The notes under the pieces: model-generated | What the model was told of the DNA's origin: nothing | Databases searched by the model: none | Seen by the model: the letters and a program-made list of their open reading frames with translations, nothing else | Assembly (NCBI GenBank): GCA_020425885.1 | Contig: JAGQRA010000826.1 | Coordinates: forward strand, 1 to 15,596 | Direction of reading: 5' to 3' | Origin: Planctomycetota bacterium | Lineage (GTDB): Bacteria > Planctomycetota > UBA1135 > UBA2386 | Length of the DNA: 15,596 bases | In this document: in pieces, positions 1 through 6,513 of the stretch | Numbering within the stretch: the stretch's first letter is position 1 | Layout of the letters: each line of letters opens with the position of its first letter | Translations under genes and position numbers: made by a program

Positions 1-1314
1 GTGACCGCGCCGGTGTTCGCGTCGTGGCCACCGCCGAGCCACCGCGAGGTGTTCGGGGTCGCGGCAGATGGCTTGGACGAGCGCGCGCGTGCCCGCGCGG
101 TGTTGACCGCGTTCGTGCCGCGCGCCTTTCGACGACCGATCGGTGACGACGAGATCGACCGCAAGCTCGACCTGTTCGAGCGGCTCCGACCCGGTTGCGA
201 CGGCTTCGAGGCGGCGATGATCGAGGTGCTGGCGGCGGTGCTGGCGTCGCCGGACTTCCTGCTCGTGGGACCGCTGTCGGGCGCGGCGGCGGCCGAAGGC
301 CGCCTCTCGGCGCCGGAGCTGGCGATGCGACTGTCGCTGCTGTTGTGGTGCAGCGCCCCCGACGACGAGCTGCGAACGCTCGCCGCCAGCGGGCGCCTCG
401 CCGAACCGGCGGTCCTCGACGCGCAGGTCTCGCGCCTGCTGGCCGATCCCAAGGGGCGCCGCTTCCCACGGCAGTTCGTGCGCCAGTGGCTGCACCTCGA
501 GCTGCTCGACTACCTGCACGTCGACCGCAAGCGCTACCCGCACTTCGACGACGACCTGCTCGCCGCCATGCGCGAGGAACCGATCGCGTTCTTCGACGAG
601 GTGCTGCGGCACGACCTCAGCGTGCTCGAGTTCGTGCAGGCCGACTTCGCCGTGGTCAACGAACGACTGGCGCGGCACTACGAGCTGCGCGGCGTGATCG
701 GCAACCACTTCCGCCGCGTCGAGCTCGTGGCGCCGACGCCGCGCGGTGGCCTGCTGACGCAGGCCGGACTGTTGGCGATGAACTCGGACGGCAAGGACTC
801 ACATCCGCTCAAGCGCGGCATCTGGCTGCTCGAGCGGCTGCTCGACGACCCGCCGCCGCCGCCGCCGGCCGCGGTGCCGAAGATCGACCTCGCCGATCCC
901 GAGATCGCCAAACTGACGCTGAAGCAGCGGCTCGAACGCCACCGCGACCAGCCGGCCTGCATGTCGTGCCACAGCAAGATCGATCCGTGGGGGATCGCGT
1001 TCGAGCACTTCGACGCCGTCGGCGGTTGGCGCGACGCGATCGCCGGCACGCCGGTCGACGCCTCGGCCGAGCTCTTCAACGGGCAGCGGCTCGACGGTGC
1101 CGCCGGGCTCGAGCGATTCCTGCTGGGCCATCGCCAGGATCAGTTCGTGCGCGCGCTGGTCGTCAAGCTCGCGACGTTCGCGCTCGGGCGGCCGCTGACG
1201 TTCGCCGATCGCGCCGAAGTCGACCGGATTGCCGGCGAAGTGCGTCGTCGCGGTGACGGCCTCGCTACCATGTTGCGTGAGATCGTCCGCAGCCAACTGT
1301 TCCAATCCAGGTGA
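1..1314 (+). CDS. DUF1592/DUF1588/DUF1585 (planctomycete cytochrome-like) protein, 5' end cut by window
   Basis: The reading frame is open at the left edge, so the GTG at base 1 is probably not the real start. Members of this family usually run to 700-900 residues with an N-terminal cytochrome c-like domain and DUF1587, and neither is visible here. The 437 visible residues match, in order, DUF1595 (about 28-88, ending ASPDFLL), DUF1592 (about 103-230), DUF1588 (about 247-346) and DUF1585 (about 358-436). DUF1588 is recognisable from PRGGLLTQAGLLAM, the proline run DDPPPPPP at 282-289 and the CMSCH motif (C320, C323, H324) followed by KIDPWG, a CxxCH heme-type motif that is standard in the family. 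The biochemical role of these proteins is unknown; they are thought to act outside the cytoplasm in redox or polymer-degradation modules. The next gene begins within a few bases of the stop and encodes its usual partner, DUF1552. Confidence 0.93.
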   Translation: MTAPVFASWPPPSHREVFGVAADGLDERARARAVLTAFVPRAFRRPIGDDEIDRKLDLFERLRPGCDGFEAAMIEVLAAVLASPDFLLVGPLSGAAAAEGRLSAPELAMRLSLLLWCSAPDDELRTLAASGRLAEPAVLDAQVSRLLADPKGRRFPRQFVRQWLHLELLDYLHVDRKRYPHFDDDLLAAMREEPIAFFDEVLRHDLSVLEFVQADFAVVNERLARHYELRGVIGNHFRRVELVAPTPRGGLLTQAGLLAMNSDGKDSHPLKRGIWLLERLLDDPPPPPPAAVPKIDLADPEIAKLTLKQRLERHRDQPACMSCHSKIDPWGIAFEHFDAVGGWRDAIAGTPVDASAELFNGQRLDGAAGLERFLLGHRQDQFVRALVVKLATFALGRPLTFADRAEVDRIAGEVRRRGDGLATMLREIVRSQLFQSR

Positions 1315-1325
1315 GTAGGGTCGCC

Positions 1326-2723
1326 ATGCAGATCGACATCGCTTCACTCGACCGCCGCCGGTTCCTGCGCGGCGCGACCGCCGCCCTGGCGCTGCCGGGG
1401 CTGGCATCGGCGTTCGGCAGCCGCGGTCGCGAAGCGCCGCGCGCGCGCCCGCGGCGCTTCGCCTGCATCTACCAGCCCGATGGCGTGCCGATGCCGTTGC
1501 GCGAGGACCTGGCCTACGAGGACTGGTCGTGGTTCCCGCACGGCGGCGGCGCGGAGTTCCGGCTGACGAAGTGCCTCGAGCCGCTGGCGCCGCTGCGCGC
1601 CGAGCTGACCGTGATCTCCGGCATGTCGCACCCCGCCGTGCGCGCCGTGCACGGCCACTCCAACGCGGACCAGTTCCTGACCGGCGCCGATACCGGTGCG
1701 AGCGGCGAGTACCGCAACTCGATCTCGCTCGACCAGCTGTTCGCCGCCCGCGTCGACGACCAGACCCGCTACGCGTCGCTGGTGATGTCCTCCGACGGCG
1801 GCACCGGCACCGCGCGTGGGGCCCAGACGCTGTCGTTCGACGCCAACGGCCGTCCGATCCCGGCCGCGCACCGCCCCAAGCGGATCTTCGATTCCCTGTT
1901 CGTGACCAGCGATGCCGCCGCGCGGCGGCGTCTTGCCCACAGCCAGAGCGCCCTCGACGACCTGCTCGAGGACGCCCGTTCGTTGCGAAGCCGGTTGTCG
2001 GGCCACGACCGCGAAGTGCTCGAGCAATACCTCGACGCGGTGCGCGAGACCGAGCAGAAGGTCGAGAAGGCCCGGCGCTGGGTCGACGTGCCGCTGCCGC
2101 AGGTCGATCCGGGCGAGCTGCGCCTCGACGTCACGCCGGACGAGGCGCGGGCCTACGTGCAGGCGATGCTCGGCATGATCCATCTCGCCTTCCAGACCGA
2201 CAGCACGCGCGCCGCCACGTTCCAGCTCGGCCGCGAGAACGGCGTCGGCATCAGCGACCATCTCGGCCGCGCGGTCGGCTTCGAACTCGCCCACCAGCTC
2301 TCGCACGACACCACCAAGGTCGGCGGCTGGAGGAACTTCGGCATCTACTGTCGGTTCCTCGTCGAGGAGCTCGGCCGGCTGGCCGAGAAGCTGCGGCAGA
2401 CCCCGGAGGCCGGCGGTGACGGCAACCTGCTCGACAACACGCTGATCCTGTTCGGCTCCGCCTCGAGCGCCTTCCATCTGTCGCGCAACTACCCGCTGAT
2501 CCTGCTCGGCGGCCGCGACATGGGCTTCCGTCACGGCCAGTACCTGAACTACGTCGGCGACGGCGCCTTCGGCGGCGCCTGGAACGGCGGCACCGAGCCG
2601 TGGCAGCGCGAGTTCGACCGCGAGGATCGGCCGCTCGGCGAGCTCTACGTGACGATGTTGCGGCGGCTCGGGGTCGACGTCGCCGAGTTCGCGGGCTGCC
2701 GCACCGGCATCGACGAGGTCTGA
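1326..2723 (+). CDS. Tat-exported DUF1552 family protein
   Basis: A 465-residue protein of the DUF1552 family, whose function is unknown. It opens with a clear twin-arginine signal (RRRFLRG at 10-16, then the hydrophobic stretch ATAALALPGLASAF), so it should be exported folded through Tat. Recognisable family stretches are the early FACIYQPDGVPM, the GHSNADQFLTGA region with SISLDQLFA, and the DNTLILFGSASS and PLILLGG segments near the C-terminus. I chose ATG 1326 because TAGGG lies five bases upstream and the Tat motif then falls at a normal distance. An in-frame GTG at 1311, overlapping the upstream stop as GTGA, would add five residues and cannot be excluded. DUF1592-type and DUF1552 genes are commonly paired in Planctomycetota, Verrucomicrobiota and Myxococcota, and this pair is almost certainly co-transcribed. 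Confidence 0.93.
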   Translation: MQIDIASLDRRRFLRGATAALALPGLASAFGSRGREAPRARPRRFACIYQPDGVPMPLREDLAYEDWSWFPHGGGAEFRLTKCLEPLAPLRAELTVISGMSHPAVRAVHGHSNADQFLTGADTGASGEYRNSISLDQLFAARVDDQTRYASLVMSSDGGTGTARGAQTLSFDANGRPIPAAHRPKRIFDSLFVTSDAAARRRLAHSQSALDDLLEDARSLRSRLSGHDREVLEQYLDAVRETEQKVEKARRWVDVPLPQVDPGELRLDVTPDEARAYVQAMLGMIHLAFQTDSTRAATFQLGRENGVGISDHLGRAVGFELAHQLSHDTTKVGGWRNFGIYCRFLVEELGRLAEKLRQTPEAGGDGNLLDNTLILFGSASSAFHLSRNYPLILLGGRDMGFRHGQYLNYVGDGAFGGAWNGGTEPWQREFDREDRPLGELYVTMLRRLGVDVAEFAGCRTGIDEV

Positions 2724-2728
2724 CCGCG

Positions 2729-2764
2729 CGCCACGCCGCTCAACGGGTCGTTGGCGGCGTGGTG
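2729..2764. terminator. Strong hairpin at convergent gene ends, putative bidirectional terminator
   Basis: CCACGCCGC at 2731-2739 is perfectly complementary to GCGGCGTGG at 2754-2762. Inside it, CAACG (2741-2745) pairs with CGTTG (2749-2753) around a GGT triloop, leaving only T2740 bulged, which gives a 14-bp nearly continuous stem. G2730/T2763 (wobble) and C2729/G2764 can extend it. It lies just after the DUF1552 stop and includes the stop and last codons of the LRR gene on the other strand, exactly where a shared terminator would be expected. No U-tract follows on either strand, so classic intrinsic termination is not certain. Confidence 0.6.
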
Positions 2765-3810
2765 TCGATGATGCGCAGGTTCGGATTCAGCTGCTGCAGG
2801 CGGTCGCGGCAGGTCGGGGTCAGATCGGAATAGCTGATGTCGAGGATGCGCAACGACCGCATTCGGCCGAGCGCCTCGCCGAGCTCGTCGGTGATCGCCG
2901 AGCCGAACCGTTGCCCCGGCCGCTCCACCCGTCCGCGCCGAACCGTGAGGTCGAGGTTGTCGAAGCCGATCATGGCGAGGCGGAGCTCCGTGAGTTCGGT
3001 CATGTCGGCGATCGGCTTCAGCCAATCGGTCGCGAACGTCGCGTTGCCACCGAGATCGAGTCTGCGCAACGAGCCGAGGGTGGCGATGCGGGCCAACGTC
3101 GCGGCGTGGATGTTCGGACAGGAGTGCAGCGTCAGCTCCGTCAGCTGCGGCAGTCGCGACAACACGGCGAAGGCCTCGTCGTCCGCCGTGGACCAGCTGA
3201 TCAGGAGCCCGGTCAGGTTCGGCAGATGGGCCAGCGCCTCGAAGCCGCGCCGCGTCAGCGCCGTCTGATCGACGAGGCTCAGGCGGCGCAGACTCTTCCT
3301 CGACGCCAGCAGGGCCAGGCCGTCGTCGCTCAGGGTCTGCTGCGGTTGCGTGGTCTGACCGGGCGTGTGCGGCGAGGGGAGCACCGCGCGCAGCTCGAGG
3401 GTCGCGAGCTCGTGAAGCCGAAGCAGCGCCGGCACCTCGTCGTCCTCGATGCCGGTACCGATCACGGCGGTCGTGTCGGCGGGCAGCGCCTCGATCTGGC
3501 GGCGCGACGACACCGTTGCCGGCTGCTCCGGAACGGGGTTCTTGGTCGGGGTCGGCTCCTGGGCGGGTCGCGAGACCCCGCCTCGCGACAGCGTCGCGAC
3601 CGCGATCACGGTGATCACGCCGAACAGTGCCGCGGCGGCCACGGTCCATGTCCGACGCCGTTCCGACCCGATCGGCGCGGCCGTCGACCGCAGTCGTTGG
3701 CGCACGGCCTGGCGCAGATCCGGTGCGCGATCGTGACCGCAACGTTCGCCGAGGGCCCAGTCCATCGTGCTCGCGGTGAGCTGCTCTTCCGTGTCGTCGT
3801 GTTCGGTCAT
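2740..3810 (-). CDS. Single-pass membrane leucine-rich-repeat protein, possible anti-sigma-like partner
   Basis: A 356-residue protein with a charged cytoplasmic-looking N-terminus (1-52, containing DWALGERCGHDRAPDL), one membrane segment at about 54-74 and a proline/threonine-rich linker (82-100). From about 115 to 350 it has leucine-rich repeats, with repeated L-x-x-L-x-L frames such as LPNLTGLLIS, LPQLTELTLHSC, LGSLRRLDLGG and MTELTELRLAM. The predicted topology puts the repeats outside the cytoplasm. The start is ATG 3808-3810, with GGAG nine bases upstream. It overlaps the sigma-factor stop as ATGA, so the two are translationally coupled. By analogy with sigma/anti-sigma pairs, the short N-terminal segment could bind the sigma factor while the LRR region senses an external signal. 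That is inference: I see no zinc-binding (ZAS) HxxxCxxC motif. It could also be a generic planctomycete LRR membrane protein. Confidence 0.85.
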   Translation of the reverse strand: MTEHDDTEEQLTASTMDWALGERCGHDRAPDLRQAVRQRLRSTAAPIGSERRRTWTVAAAALFGVITVIAVATLSRGGVSRPAQEPTPTKNPVPEQPATVSSRRQIEALPADTTAVIGTGIEDDEVPALLRLHELATLELRAVLPSPHTPGQTTQPQQTLSDDGLALLASRKSLRRLSLVDQTALTRRGFEALAHLPNLTGLLISWSTADDEAFAVLSRLPQLTELTLHSCPNIHAATLARIATLGSLRRLDLGGNATFATDWLKPIADMTELTELRLAMIGFDNLDLTVRRGRVERPGQRFGSAITDELGEALGRMRSLRILDISYSDLTPTCRDRLQQLNPNLRIIDTTPPTTR

Positions 3811-4352
3811 TGTCCCATTCTCCGTTCGATGCAGTCGCGCAGCGCGGCGCGCAGCCGATGCAGCAGATTGCGCACGCCATGCGTGCCGATGCCGAGCTCG
3901 GCGCCGAGTTCGGCGCGCCCGAGCCCGTCGCGGTAGGTGCGCACGATCGCGTGGCGCGAGCGCTCGTTCAGCCCGGCCAGGCAACGGTCGAGCGCCTCGA
4001 GCCAGCCTTCGCCGGCGTCAGGGGCGAGATGGCGATGCCACAGCCGTTCGGCGGCCTCGGCGTGGCGGATGGCGCGGCGTCGATCGTCACGTCGCTCGCG
4101 CAGCCACAGGTGGCGCGCGGTCTGCCGCAGGAACGCCGCCGCGGTGTCGTCGGTGCGGGCGGTGACGCCGCGGCGCACCGCGATCACCAGCGCGTCGAGC
4201 GCGATCGCTTCCGCCTGCTGGCCGGCGCAGCCGAGCAGGCGCAGGAATCGCCACAGCGGGCGCTGATGACGCGCGACGAAGGCGTCGGTCGCGTCTGCGG
4301 AGGCGTCGTCCTCGGCGTCCGCAGCATGGAAACTCGTGGTCACGGCGTGCAC
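3807..4352 (-). CDS. ECF-like RNA polymerase sigma factor
   Basis: A protein of about 181 residues with a divergent region-2 segment (about 22-95, DAFVARHQRPLWRFLRLLG onward) and a clear region-4 helix-turn-helix at about 118-175. The latter includes LNERSRHAIVRTYRDGLGRA, ELGAELGIGTHGVRNLLHR and the LRDCIERR end typical of planctomycete/verrucomicrobial ECF factors. The usual acidic region 2.2 motif (DAEDLxQ) is replaced by QQAEAIALDALVIAVRR, so core-polymerase contacts may be atypical. Both candidate starts are GTG: 4350-4352 has a GGGGA nine bases upstream and is preferred, while 4341-4343 would shorten the protein by three residues. The stop overlaps the ATG of the LRR gene. It should direct transcription of an unknown regulon, possibly including its own operon (see the candidate promoter at 4375-4400). 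Confidence 0.85.
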   Translation of the reverse strand: MHAVTTSFHAADAEDDASADATDAFVARHQRPLWRFLRLLGCAGQQAEAIALDALVIAVRRGVTARTDDTAAAFLRQTARHLWLRERRDDRRRAIRHAEAAERLWHRHLAPDAGEGWLEALDRCLAGLNERSRHAIVRTYRDGLGRAELGAELGIGTHGVRNLLHRLRAALRDCIERRMGQ

Positions 4353-4368
4353 TTGCGGTTGTCCCCGC

Positions 4369-4435
4369 CAGCCCGACGAAGGTACTCGAAGAAGTTCGGA
4401 ATCCGTGTCGATGTCCGATCGCCGTCGTCGGGCTG
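4369..4435. repeat. 11-bp perfect inverted repeat in the divergent intergenic region
   Basis: CAGCCCGACGA (4369-4379) is repeated in inverted orientation as TCGTCGGGCTG (4425-4435), with a 45-base spacer. The arms flank the candidate sigma promoter, and the right-hand arm lies about 120 bases before the sulfotransferase operon. A smaller palindrome (GCCC 4449-4452 / GGGC 4457-4460) follows. It could be a pair of regulator half-sites or a long-range RNA stem. The rest of the 204-base gap (4353-4556) shows only a poor sigma-70-like pair (TTGTGC 4475, TAGTCT 4497, spacer 16) that I would not rely on. Confidence 0.35.
4375..4400 (-). promoter_or_regulatory. Candidate ECF-type promoter upstream of the sigma-factor gene
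   Basis: Read on the minus strand, CCGAAC (AAC at 4396-4394) is followed after 15 bases by CGTC (4378-4375). This resembles the AAC / CGTC layout of many autoregulated ECF promoters. A start site some seven bases further on would give a leader of roughly 15-25 bases before either GTG start. The spacing is one base shorter than the most common ECF arrangement, and the match is short, so this is tentative. Confidence 0.3.
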
Positions 4436-4556
4436 CCGGCCGGGTGCCGCCCGACCGGGCTGTCTGCAGCACGCTTGTGCGACCACCGGGCCCGCGTAGT
4501 CTGACGCGCCCGCAGCCATCCCTTAGCCACCCGTCCCCGCTCCGCGCCGGAAGCCA

Positions 4557-5909
4557 TTGTCCAGAATCTTCAATCCACGGACCGCCTTCGTCGCTGCCCT
4601 GGCGTTCCTGGCGCTGGTCTACGGCGTCGCGGCCGCGCGCTTCGACTGGTTCCCGTCGTCGGTCTTGGTTCCTGCCCTCGACTACGCCTTCTGGGCGCTG
4701 CAGCCGGCCGACATCCATCGGCTGTATTCGGCGCGCCATGACTTCAGCGGGGCGCGCAGCTACGACGCCGATGGCAACATCGTCGAGATCAGCGACGAGG
4801 ACAATGCCAAGGACGTCACGCTGGTGACGACGTTCTTCATGACCGCGACCGGCGCGCGACCCGGTGTCCGCATCATCGACCGTCGCGGCGAGGTGCTGCA
4901 CGAATGGTTCGTCGACGGCGATGAGCTCGCACCGCCGCCACGGCAGGATCCGATGACGCCCCTGGACGCGATCCCCAACTACGCCCACGGCACCTACCTG
5001 TTCGAGAACGGCGACATCCTGATCAACATCGAGTACCGCGGTCTCGTGCGCCTGGACGCGCGTGGCGAGGTGATCTGGAAGTGCGACCGCCGCACGCACC
5101 ATTCGATCCACCGCGACGCCGACGGCAACTTCTGGGTCTCGGTCGTGAGCTGGGCCGACGCGCCGGCGGACCTGATCGCCAAGTACTTCGGCCTGTGGCC
5201 GCCGGTCAACGTCGACGGCGCGCTGAAGATCTCGCCCGACGGCGAGATCCTCGAGGAGCACGACTTCGTCGCCGCGTTGTGCGCGACCGCGAACAAGTCG
5301 CTGATGTGGACCAACGGCCCGAACTCGGCCGCGCGCAAGGGCGACATCCTGCACCTCAACGACGTCGAGCCGCTGCCCGCGGCCATCGCCGACCAGTACC
5401 CGTTGTTCGACGCCGGCGACCTCCTGGTCTCGATGTGCCACATCGACACGGTGTTCGTCTACGACCCGAAGACGCGCGCGATCAAGTGGCTGCAGACCGG
5501 GCCGTTCGTCCGGCAGCACGATCCCGACTTCCTCGGCGACGGCTGGATCAGCATCTTCGACAACCGCGCCGACGAGTCGCCGGCCGGCCAGTTCCTCGGC
5601 GGCAGCCGGCTCTACGCCGTGCAGCCGCACACCGGCGCGGAGAAGGTTCTCTATGCGGGATCGACGACCGGCAGCGGTCGACGACGGCCGTTCTACAGCA
5701 GCCTCGGCGGCAAGGCTCAGCACCTTGTCAACGGTCATTGGATGCTCATCGAGCCGACCGCGGGGCGCGTCTTCGAGGTCGACGCGGCGGGCCGCATCCG
5801 TTGGGAATGGGTGCACGAGCAAGAACAGCCGAATATGATCTGCGAGGTGCTCGAGGGCACCCGCTATGCGATCCCGCGCGATCGCGTGCTGGCATGGCCG
5901 CGGCGCTGA
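4557..5909 (+). CDS. Arylsulfotransferase (ASST)-like membrane-anchored beta-propeller protein
   Basis: A 450-residue protein resembling the arylsulfotransferase family (Arylsulfotran_2/ASST), whose studied members move sulfate between phenolic esters without PAPS, using a histidine intermediate in a periplasmic propeller. An N-terminal hydrophobic segment (about 9-27) should act as a membrane anchor or uncleaved signal. Propeller-like strands recur as GVRIIDRRGEVLHEW, YRGLVRLDARGEVIW, GALKISPDGEILEEH and GRVFEVDAAGRIRWEW. Histidine-containing family-like motifs are THHSIHRDADGNFWV (180-194), LHLNDVEPLP (266-275) and RQHDPDFLGDGWISIFDN (319-336), and these are the places to look for the catalytic His. 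The start is TTG 4557 with GGAA four bases upstream; the protein would lose its anchor with any later start. It is the first gene of a four-gene operon that ends with a true PAPS-type sulfotransferase. The acceptor is unknown, and a non-enzymatic propeller role is possible. Confidence 0.82.
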   Translation: MSRIFNPRTAFVAALAFLALVYGVAAARFDWFPSSVLVPALDYAFWALQPADIHRLYSARHDFSGARSYDADGNIVEISDEDNAKDVTLVTTFFMTATGARPGVRIIDRRGEVLHEWFVDGDELAPPPRQDPMTPLDAIPNYAHGTYLFENGDILINIEYRGLVRLDARGEVIWKCDRRTHHSIHRDADGNFWVSVVSWADAPADLIAKYFGLWPPVNVDGALKISPDGEILEEHDFVAALCATANKSLMWTNGPNSAARKGDILHLNDVEPLPAAIADQYPLFDAGDLLVSMCHIDTVFVYDPKTRAIKWLQTGPFVRQHDPDFLGDGWISIFDNRADESPAGQFLGGSRLYAVQPHTGAEKVLYAGSTTGSGRRRPFYSSLGGKAQHLVNGHWMLIEPTAGRVFEVDAAGRIRWEWVHEQEQPNMICEVLEGTRYAIPRDRVLAWPRR

Positions 5910-5926
5910 GCGACGAAACGGACAAC

Positions 5927-6136
5927 ATGACTGACGTGACCGGTATCGATCTTCCCGCCCTCGCCTACCTCGGTCCCGGTGGTCTGCTCGGTTCGCTCGG
6001 TGCCTTCATCGCCCTGATCGGAGCGCTGTTGCTCGCGCTGCTCGGCCTGATCTGGTACCCGATGAAGCGCCTGTTCGCGGGACGCCGGAAGCAGCGCGAC
6101 GAGGGCGCCGGACCCGTCGAGGATCGACGCCCGTGA
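5927..6136 (+). CDS. Small YLGPGG-motif membrane protein
   Basis: A 69-residue protein with a short N-terminus, the glycine/proline motif YLGPGG at 14-19, one long glycine- and leucine-rich membrane segment (about 22-44), an IWYPMKRL junction (42-49) and a basic, then acidic, soluble tail. I recall similar small proteins with a YxGPG motif followed by a membrane helix ending in WYPxKRL, but no assigned function. ATG 5927 is preferred because GGA lies upstream and the gap to the previous stop is 17 bases. ATG 5894 in the same frame would overlap the upstream gene and add 11 residues. The stop overlaps the next start as GTGA. Its fixed place between a sulfotransferase-like propeller and another membrane protein suggests a scaffold or accessory role at the membrane. 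Confidence 0.75.
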   Translation: MTDVTGIDLPALAYLGPGGLLGSLGAFIALIGALLLALLGLIWYPMKRLFAGRRKQRDEGAGPVEDRRP

Positions 6137-6513
6137 CCTGGATCGCCGCGGCGTTCCTCGTCGCTTCGTTCCTCGTCTTGCTGCAGGTGATGCGCGTGCC
6201 GTCACGGGTGGCCGAGATCGGCGCCGTCGGCCGCTCGGCGCTGCGCACGATCCGCGACCCCGACCTCAGCGACGCCGACAAGGAGAAGGCGATGCGGGCC
6301 GGTTCGCTGCGCCTGTTCGGTTTGTGCGGACTGATCGTGATCGCGGTCGTCGCCGCGCTGGCGGTTCCGGCCGGCCTGGTCGCGCTGGTGGCGCTCACCG
6401 GCCTCGTCGATTTCGATGCCGCCCTCGAGCGCACGCTGTCGTGGCAGATCCTGGTCGGCGCGACGCTCGTCGGCCTGTTCGGCATGCGGCTCCTGGCCCG
6501 ACCTGCGTCGTGA
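6133..6513 (+). CDS. Uncharacterised three-helix membrane protein
   Basis: A 126-residue membrane protein that I cannot place in a named family. Predicted helices are at about 3-20, 61-91 (long enough for one kinked or two short helices) and 104-122. Between the first two lies a charged loop (21-60) containing RDPDLSDADKEKAMRAGSLRLF. That loop looks like the conserved, functional part and is probably cytoplasmic. GTG 6133 overlaps the previous TGA by four bases (GTGA), and its own stop overlaps the sulfotransferase GTG in the same way, so translation of all three is coupled. The coupling argues for stoichiometric expression, perhaps as subunits of one membrane complex with the small YLGPGG protein. 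Confidence 0.8.
   Translation: MTWIAAAFLVASFLVLLQVMRVPSRVAEIGAVGRSALRTIRDPDLSDADKEKAMRAGSLRLFGLCGLIVIAVVAALAVPAGLVALVALTGLVDFDAALERTLSWQILVGATLVGLFGMRLLARPAS

Noticed and set aside
837..873. CCG-repeat tract as a microsatellite
   Set aside because: It encodes the proline run that is normal for DUF1588 proteins at this position.
1344..2534. 396-residue minus-strand frame opposite the DUF1552 gene
   Set aside because: Antisense shadow; the plus-strand product has a Tat signal and family motifs along its whole length.
2645..3880. Alternative minus-strand frame over the LRR gene
   Set aside because: It is Arg/Ala-rich with no repeats or membrane segment, whereas the other frame gives clear LRRs, a Shine-Dalgarno sequence and the ATGA overlap.
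4344..5822. Very long minus-strand open frame running from inside the ASST-like gene through to the sigma factor
   Set aside because: The part above 4352 is antisense to a well-supported gene, has low-complexity Arg/Val/Asp-rich composition and matches no family. In this GC-rich DNA antisense frames stay open by chance. Only the sigma-factor portion is real.
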